This document shows positions 60,933-64,000 of a stretch of DNA of 64,000 nucleotides, piece after piece. Positions within the stretch are counted from its first letter, which is position 1. Every line of letters begins with the position of its first letter. The stretch lies in the IMG/VR virus record IMGVR_UViG_3300046804_004946, positions 1 through 64,000 of that record; one strand, given 5' to 3'. Made by a program: the position numbers and the translations under genes. A model generated the notes under the pieces. That model saw only the letters and a program-made list of their open reading frames with translations, had not been told where the DNA came from and searched no databases. Origin of the DNA: a virus.

Positions 60933-61494
60933 TTTTTCTCGCGTTAACTTTGAGCAATTTTTTGGATGGGTAAATGCATCCAATACAAAACAAATGAAAA
61001 GTTCCGCATTCAGGGGACTTCGTGCCCATTATACTGAGAAGTCTTTTTGTAAGTGGTCCGATGATCAATTGGACCATGTGGGACTTTTTCAAACTGGCAG
61101 GGATTTTATTCTAAAAGAAACGAAAAAACCTGTTGAAATGAAAAGTCAATTTGGTCTGTTTAAAACAGGTAAAGACAAAACTGGTAAAGACTGCCGTGGT
61201 GACTGCAGGCCATTTGTATTGAAAAATTTTCATCCTTCTAGTAAAGATAAAACAGAATGGAAAAAAGAAGATCTAATTAAAACATTTGATTATCTACTTT
61301 TAGTTGATACTAAGGCTATGTCTGTGGGTTATACCACATGGGATAAAGTTTACGAATGTATTGATGAGAATGCAAAGGACCCCAAATGTGCATTGAAGAA
61401 GGGTGATTATACTATGATTGTTGAAAATGTCATTCCTGCTGAAAAAGACTGTAATGTTGATGATATGTTTTCTTTGATTGAGGAGCACCTTTGA
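60922..61494 (+). CDS. Unrecognised protein, 190 aa, in the replication group
   Basis: ATG 60922 is preferred over an upstream in-frame codon deep inside the preceding gene. The product is soluble and charged. A segment DYLLLVDTKAMSVGYTTWDKVYECID resembles a beta-alpha unit, and the middle is Lys/Gly/Cys-rich (KTGKDKTGKDCRGDCRP). I do not recognise it, and it is not gp62, which lies at 62311. It overlaps the dam gene by one base and seems an extra insertion between gp44 and gp62. Confidence 0.65.
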   Translation: MSIDFSRVNFEQFFGWVNASNTKQMKSSAFRGLRAHYTEKSFCKWSDDQLDHVGLFQTGRDFILKETKKPVEMKSQFGLFKTGKDKTGKDCRGDCRPFVLKNFHPSSKDKTEWKKEDLIKTFDYLLLVDTKAMSVGYTTWDKVYECIDENAKDPKCALKKGDYTMIVENVIPAEKDCNVDDMFSLIEEHL

Positions 61495-62366
61495 TGAAAT
61501 CTTTAAAAACCCCTCTTCGTTATCCTGGTGGTAAGTCCCGTGCCTGTGAAAAGATGGCACCTTATTTCCCAGACCTTCGCAATTATGATCAATTCCGCGA
61601 ACCATTTCTTGGTGGAGGAAGTGTTGCGATTTATATCACGAAGAAATATCCTAACCTAGATATTTGGGTAAATGATTTATATGAACCTCTTGTAAATTTC
61701 TGGCAGCAACTCCAGATGTTTGGATATGATTTAAAAAGCGAATTGGTAGATTTAAAGACGGCAAATAATACTCCTGATTTAGCAAGAGAACTTTTTCTCC
61801 AGTCAAAGGAGCGGATCAATGACCAAACTGTGTCAAATTTTGATCGTGCTGTGGCTTTCTATATTGTCAATAAGTGTAGTTTCAGTGGTCTCACAGAGAG
61901 TTCATCATTTTCACCACAAGCATCCAACTCCAACTTTAGTTTGCAGGGAATTCAAAAACTGCCTGGGTATTCTGAGATAATTAAAAATTGGAGTATAACT
62001 AATTATTCTTATGATTATTTGATGGATGCAAATATGGGTGTTTTTATGTATCTTGATCCTCCTTATGACATTAAGGATAATCTCTATGGCAGAAAAGGAT
62101 CAATGCACAAAGGATTTGATCACGATAAGTTTGCTGCTGATTGCGATGCTAATAACATGGATCAATTAGTGAGTTATAATTCTGATCAACTTGTCAAAGA
62201 TCGCTTTAAGAACTGGAATGCTGCGGAGTTTGATTTGACTTATACGATGCGTTCAGTTGGTGAATATATGCGAGATCAAAAAACACGTAAAGAACTACTG
62301 CTTTTTAATTATGGAATTGAAGGACTGGTTAAACTCGATCAATCAAACGAAACAGAATCTGATTGA
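61494..62366 (+). CDS. dam: DNA adenine methylase, D12 class (Dam-like)
   Basis: 290 residues, ATG 61494. It transfers a methyl group to adenine N6. TPLRYPGGKSR (6-16) and FREPFLGGGS (34-43) bind SAM, and MYLDPPYD (about 184-191) is the catalytic DPPY. The centre with NKCSFSGL is typical of the D12 class that methylates GATC. It may protect phage DNA from restriction. The C-terminus overlaps the gp62 start by 56 bases. T4 has dam elsewhere, so its place here is unusual. Confidence 0.88.
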   Translation: MKSLKTPLRYPGGKSRACEKMAPYFPDLRNYDQFREPFLGGGSVAIYITKKYPNLDIWVNDLYEPLVNFWQQLQMFGYDLKSELVDLKTANNTPDLARELFLQSKERINDQTVSNFDRAVAFYIVNKCSFSGLTESSSFSPQASNSNFSLQGIQKLPGYSEIIKNWSITNYSYDYLMDANMGVFMYLDPPYDIKDNLYGRKGSMHKGFDHDKFAADCDANNMDQLVSYNSDQLVKDRFKNWNAAEFDLTYTMRSVGEYMRDQKTRKELLLFNYGIEGLVKLDQSNETESD

Positions 62367-62691
62367 AGAAGATCCTTCACTTGAGAAGGAATATGCACCT
62401 TATATTATCAATCGTTGTTTGTCTGGACATGTTGATTGCATTATGTTTGCGAATGAAATGAACCGATATCATTTTCTTCCAAAGAAGATGCAATATGAGT
62501 TTTTTATAAATAGTCTGAGGAAAAAGAAGAGATTTTCTCCCTGGCTCCGACAAGATAAAATCAAAGATCTTGATTATGTCAAACGTTATTATGGGTATAG
62601 TAATGAGAAGGCAAAACAAGCTTTGAGGATTCTTACTACAGAACAACTTAATTTTATTAAATCAAAATTTGAAACTGGAGGAACAAAATGA
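62311..62691 (+). CDS. 62: Clamp loader small subunit gp62
   Basis: ATG 62311, 126 residues. The start MELKDWLNSINQTKQNL, YAPYIINRCLSGHVDCIMFANEMN, and FSPWLRQDKIKDLDYVKRYYGYSNEKAKQAL are cyanophage gp62 features; it is shorter than T4 gp62 (187). It completes the gp44/62 loader. The first 56 bases overlap the end of dam in another frame. Four-base overlap with regA. Confidence 0.82.
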   Translation: MELKDWLNSINQTKQNLIEEDPSLEKEYAPYIINRCLSGHVDCIMFANEMNRYHFLPKKMQYEFFINSLRKKKRFSPWLRQDKIKDLDYVKRYYGYSNEKAKQALRILTTEQLNFIKSKFETGGTK

Positions 62692-63128
62692 GTGTCGTTC
62701 AAGAACCTGAAGTGAAGTGGACGCCAAATCAAATGGTTGAAGTGGTTCTTAATGAACCTGATGACTTTTTGAAAGTGCGTGAAACTTTGACTCGTATCGG
62801 AGTCGCTTCAAGAAAGGAAAAGAAAATCTACCAATCTTGCCATATTTTACATAAGCAAGGTAGATATTATCTAGTTCATTTTAAAGAACTGTTTGCCCTG
62901 GATGGCAAACATGCAAACCTTACTGTAAATGATGTTCAGCGTCGCAATCGTATTGCCCAACTTCTTGCGGATTGGGGTCTAATTACAATTGTAGATCTTG
63001 AAAAAATTCAAGATATTGCACCATTAAATCAAATTAAAGTTCTTTCTTATAAAGATAAGGGAGAATGGATTTTAGAAACAAAATATAATATTGGATCTAA
63101 AAAGAAAAGGGTAGAAGAAACCGAATGA
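62688..63128 (+). CDS. regA: Translational repressor RegA
   Basis: 146 residues (T4 122). It binds start regions of early mRNAs and lowers their translation. The core EPDDFLKVRETLTRIGVASRKEKKIYQSCHILHKQGRYYLVHFKELFALDG matches T4 RegA closely. An N-terminal extension of about 15 residues and a basic tail are added. Order gp62-regA is as in T4. A terminator follows. Confidence 0.94.
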   Translation: MSVVQEPEVKWTPNQMVEVVLNEPDDFLKVRETLTRIGVASRKEKKIYQSCHILHKQGRYYLVHFKELFALDGKHANLTVNDVQRRNRIAQLLADWGLITIVDLEKIQDIAPLNQIKVLSYKDKGEWILETKYNIGSKKKRVEETE

Positions 63129-63134
63129 TTTTGT

Positions 63135-63158
63135 AGGGGGTTCAACACTCCCTTTTTT
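63135..63158 (+). terminator. Intrinsic terminator after regA
   Basis: AGGGGGT (63135-63141) and ACTCCCT (63147-63153) pair over 7 bp with one G-T pair, and a run of six T residues follows. Confidence 0.75.
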
Positions 63159-63169
63159 ATTCTTTCTGT

Positions 63170-63175
63170 TATAAT
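63170..63175 (+). promoter_or_regulatory. -10 TATAAT before hsp20
   Basis: TATAAT 12 bases behind the regA terminator T-run and 60 bp before the hsp20 start. No good -35 is seen. The long leader ends with a Shine-Dalgarno AAGGAGC. Confidence 0.45.
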
Positions 63176-63235
63176 TATATACGGATGCCGAAAGGATCCA
63201 CAAAACACAAACTCGCTTTTTAAGGAGCTACTATA

Positions 63236-63670
63236 ATGACTAACCTCTCAAGGTATACTACTACTGATTTGCCTACTCTTTTAGATAAAATTACTCGTAA
63301 TAGTATTGGAATGGATGAATATTTTGATCGTCTATTCAACCTTCATGAAACTACAACAAATTATCCACCTTACAATCTAGTTCAGGTAAATAATGTAGAA
63401 TCTCGACTAGAGATTGCACTTGCTGGGTTTAAGAAAAAAGAAGTTTATGTTTACACACAAGACGGTAAACTCTTTGTGGAGGGCCAAAAGGAAGATAAAG
63501 AAACGGAGTCCAACTATCTCCACAAGGGTTTGGCTCAACGGAGTTTTAAGAGAGCGTGGACACTCTCTGATGATACGGAAGTACGATCAGTTGATTTTGA
63601 GGATGGGCTTCTAACCGTTGTGCTTGGTAGAATTGTTCCAGAGTATCACAAACGAAAAGATTATCTATAA
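63236..63670 (+). CDS. hsp20: Small heat shock protein Hsp20
   Basis: 144 residues. It is an ATP-independent holdase chaperone. The alpha-crystallin domain runs from about 40 to 130 (YNLVQVNNVESRLEIALAGFKKKEVYVYTQDGKLFVEGQK, SFKRAWTLSDDTEVRSVDFEDGLLTVVL). A C-terminal IVPEY stands near the usual I-x-I position. hsp20 is a conserved cyanophage gene. A late promoter word overlaps its stop. Confidence 0.92.
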   Translation: MTNLSRYTTTDLPTLLDKITRNSIGMDEYFDRLFNLHETTTNYPPYNLVQVNNVESRLEIALAGFKKKEVYVYTQDGKLFVEGQKEDKETESNYLHKGLAQRSFKRAWTLSDDTEVRSVDFEDGLLTVVLGRIVPEYHKRKDYL

Positions 63671-63673
63671 ATA
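63666..63673 (+). promoter_or_regulatory. T4-type late promoter word (TATAAATA)
   Basis: A perfect TATAAATA overlaps the hsp20 stop. A terminator hairpin lies 30 bp downstream before the next gene, so either a short RNA is made or the site is not used. Confidence 0.4.
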
Positions 63674-63702
63674 AAATTGAATATCGTCGGCGCTATGCCA
63701 CG

Positions 63703-63742
63703 GGAGGTAACTGGCAAAATCCAGTTGACACCTCCTTTTTTT
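63703..63742 (+). terminator. Two-step hairpin terminator after hsp20
   Basis: GGAGGT (63703-63708) pairs with ACCTCC (63730-63735), and inside it ACTGG (63710-63714) pairs with CCAGT (63721-63725). Seven T residues follow. Confidence 0.85.
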
Positions 63743-63753
63743 CTTGCTAAAAT
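63725..63753 (+). promoter_or_regulatory. Sigma70 promoter embedded in a terminator
   Basis: TTGACA (63725-63730) is a perfect -35 in the right half of the terminator stem, and TAAAAT (63748-63753) lies exactly 17 bp away, with the T-run as spacer. It should drive the gene at 63777. Confidence 0.75.
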
Positions 63754-63776
63754 AGATAGAGGAAACTTTAAAAAAA

Positions 63777-64000
63777 ATGACAGTAAAATTAGTTTTGTTA
63801 AAATCTGGTGAAACCGTGATTGCGGATGTTAAAGAAGTTCACCAGGAAGAAAAACTTTATGGATATTTGTTTACCAATCCCCAAAGAGTTTTTTATGATT
63901 CACCAGTTTTAGTTCCCGAAGAGGAAAAAAATTCAAGTGTTGTAAATGTATCTCTAACCAAATGGATGCTTTTATCTAAAAGTAATCAAATGGTAGTTCC
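63777..64000 (+). CDS. Sm-like small phage protein, N-terminal part
   Basis: ATG 63777; the frame is open to the window edge (74 residues). The start VKLVLLKSGETVIADVKEV with LYGYLFTNPQRVFYD resembles the start of the protein at 48168 (IKLVSGEEIFSLVSIDE, VVLQNPVVIKV), and WMLLSK resembles its PWMEIPSDD part, so the two are probably paralogues with an Sm-like fold. The downstream end is missing. It has its own strong promoter. Confidence 0.65.
   Translation, partial: MTVKLVLLKSGETVIADVKEVHQEEKLYGYLFTNPQRVFYDSPVLVPEEEKNSSVVNVSLTKWMLLSKSNQMVV

Noticed and set aside
60922-61494. Assignment of the 190-aa gene as clamp loader gp62 by its place after gp44
   Set aside because: The sequence does not fit; the product at 62311 carries the cyanophage gp62 landmarks and lies next to regA.

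Overview
The window is part of a T4-like myovirus genome that infects a cyanobacterium (a cyanomyovirus). All recognisable genes lie on the plus strand. The T4 virion and replication core is present in T4-like order: gp25, 6, 7-like, 8, then 13-14-15-16-17-18-19-20-21-22-23-3, uvsY, uvsW, 55, 47, 46, and finally 45, 44, 62, regA. It is mixed with genes typical of marine cyanophages: speD, a CobS-like AAA+ ATPase with a VWA/HExxH partner, hsp20, a DUF3110-like protein, DUF4815 and YHYH-like virion modules, and a truncated nucleotide-sugar dehydrogenase. The host (Synechococcus or Prochlorococcus type) is inferred from this gene set. No photosystem gene, tRNA, rRNA, integrase or CRISPR array was seen.

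Region 1 (1-2480) differs sharply from the rest. It is GC-rich (about 65% in a sampled line, against 20-45% in sampled lines later) and holds ten tiny genes of about 45-86 codons, the first cut by the window edge. Almost every gene has its own sigma70-type promoter packed into a 34-70 bp gap. In seven gaps the -35 box sits in or at the loop of a GC-rich inverted repeat. The arms of these repeats change sequence but keep pairing, so the hairpin seems to be both the end of one gene and the promoter of the next. The leaders share a CA-rich sequence with no Shine-Dalgarno. This looks like an early host-takeover cassette array.

Region 2 (2500-4910) is the transition: an AbrB/MazE-like protein, a glycosyltransferase, small conserved proteins and speD. 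Region 3 (4940-46240) is the virion module, with two giant baseplate or tail proteins (4237 and 2352 residues), the neck and terminase genes, tail sheath and tube, portal, protease, scaffold and capsid. T4-type late promoters (TATAAATA or one base off) precede many of these genes, matching the gp55 late sigma factor encoded later.

Region 4 (46239-52968) encodes recombination and late transcription (UvsY, UvsW, gp55, gp47, gp46). Region 5 (52970-58590) holds late small proteins, two with N-termini like the T4 capsid-targeting sequence, and the MoxR/VWA pair. Region 6 (58600-63128) is the sliding clamp, clamp loader and RegA group, with a Dam methylase and unknown genes placed between gp44 and gp62. 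The window ends with hsp20 and the start of a small protein that resembles an earlier one. Several boundaries in the AT-rich part also fuse a terminator or stop codon with a promoter, echoing the design of region 1.
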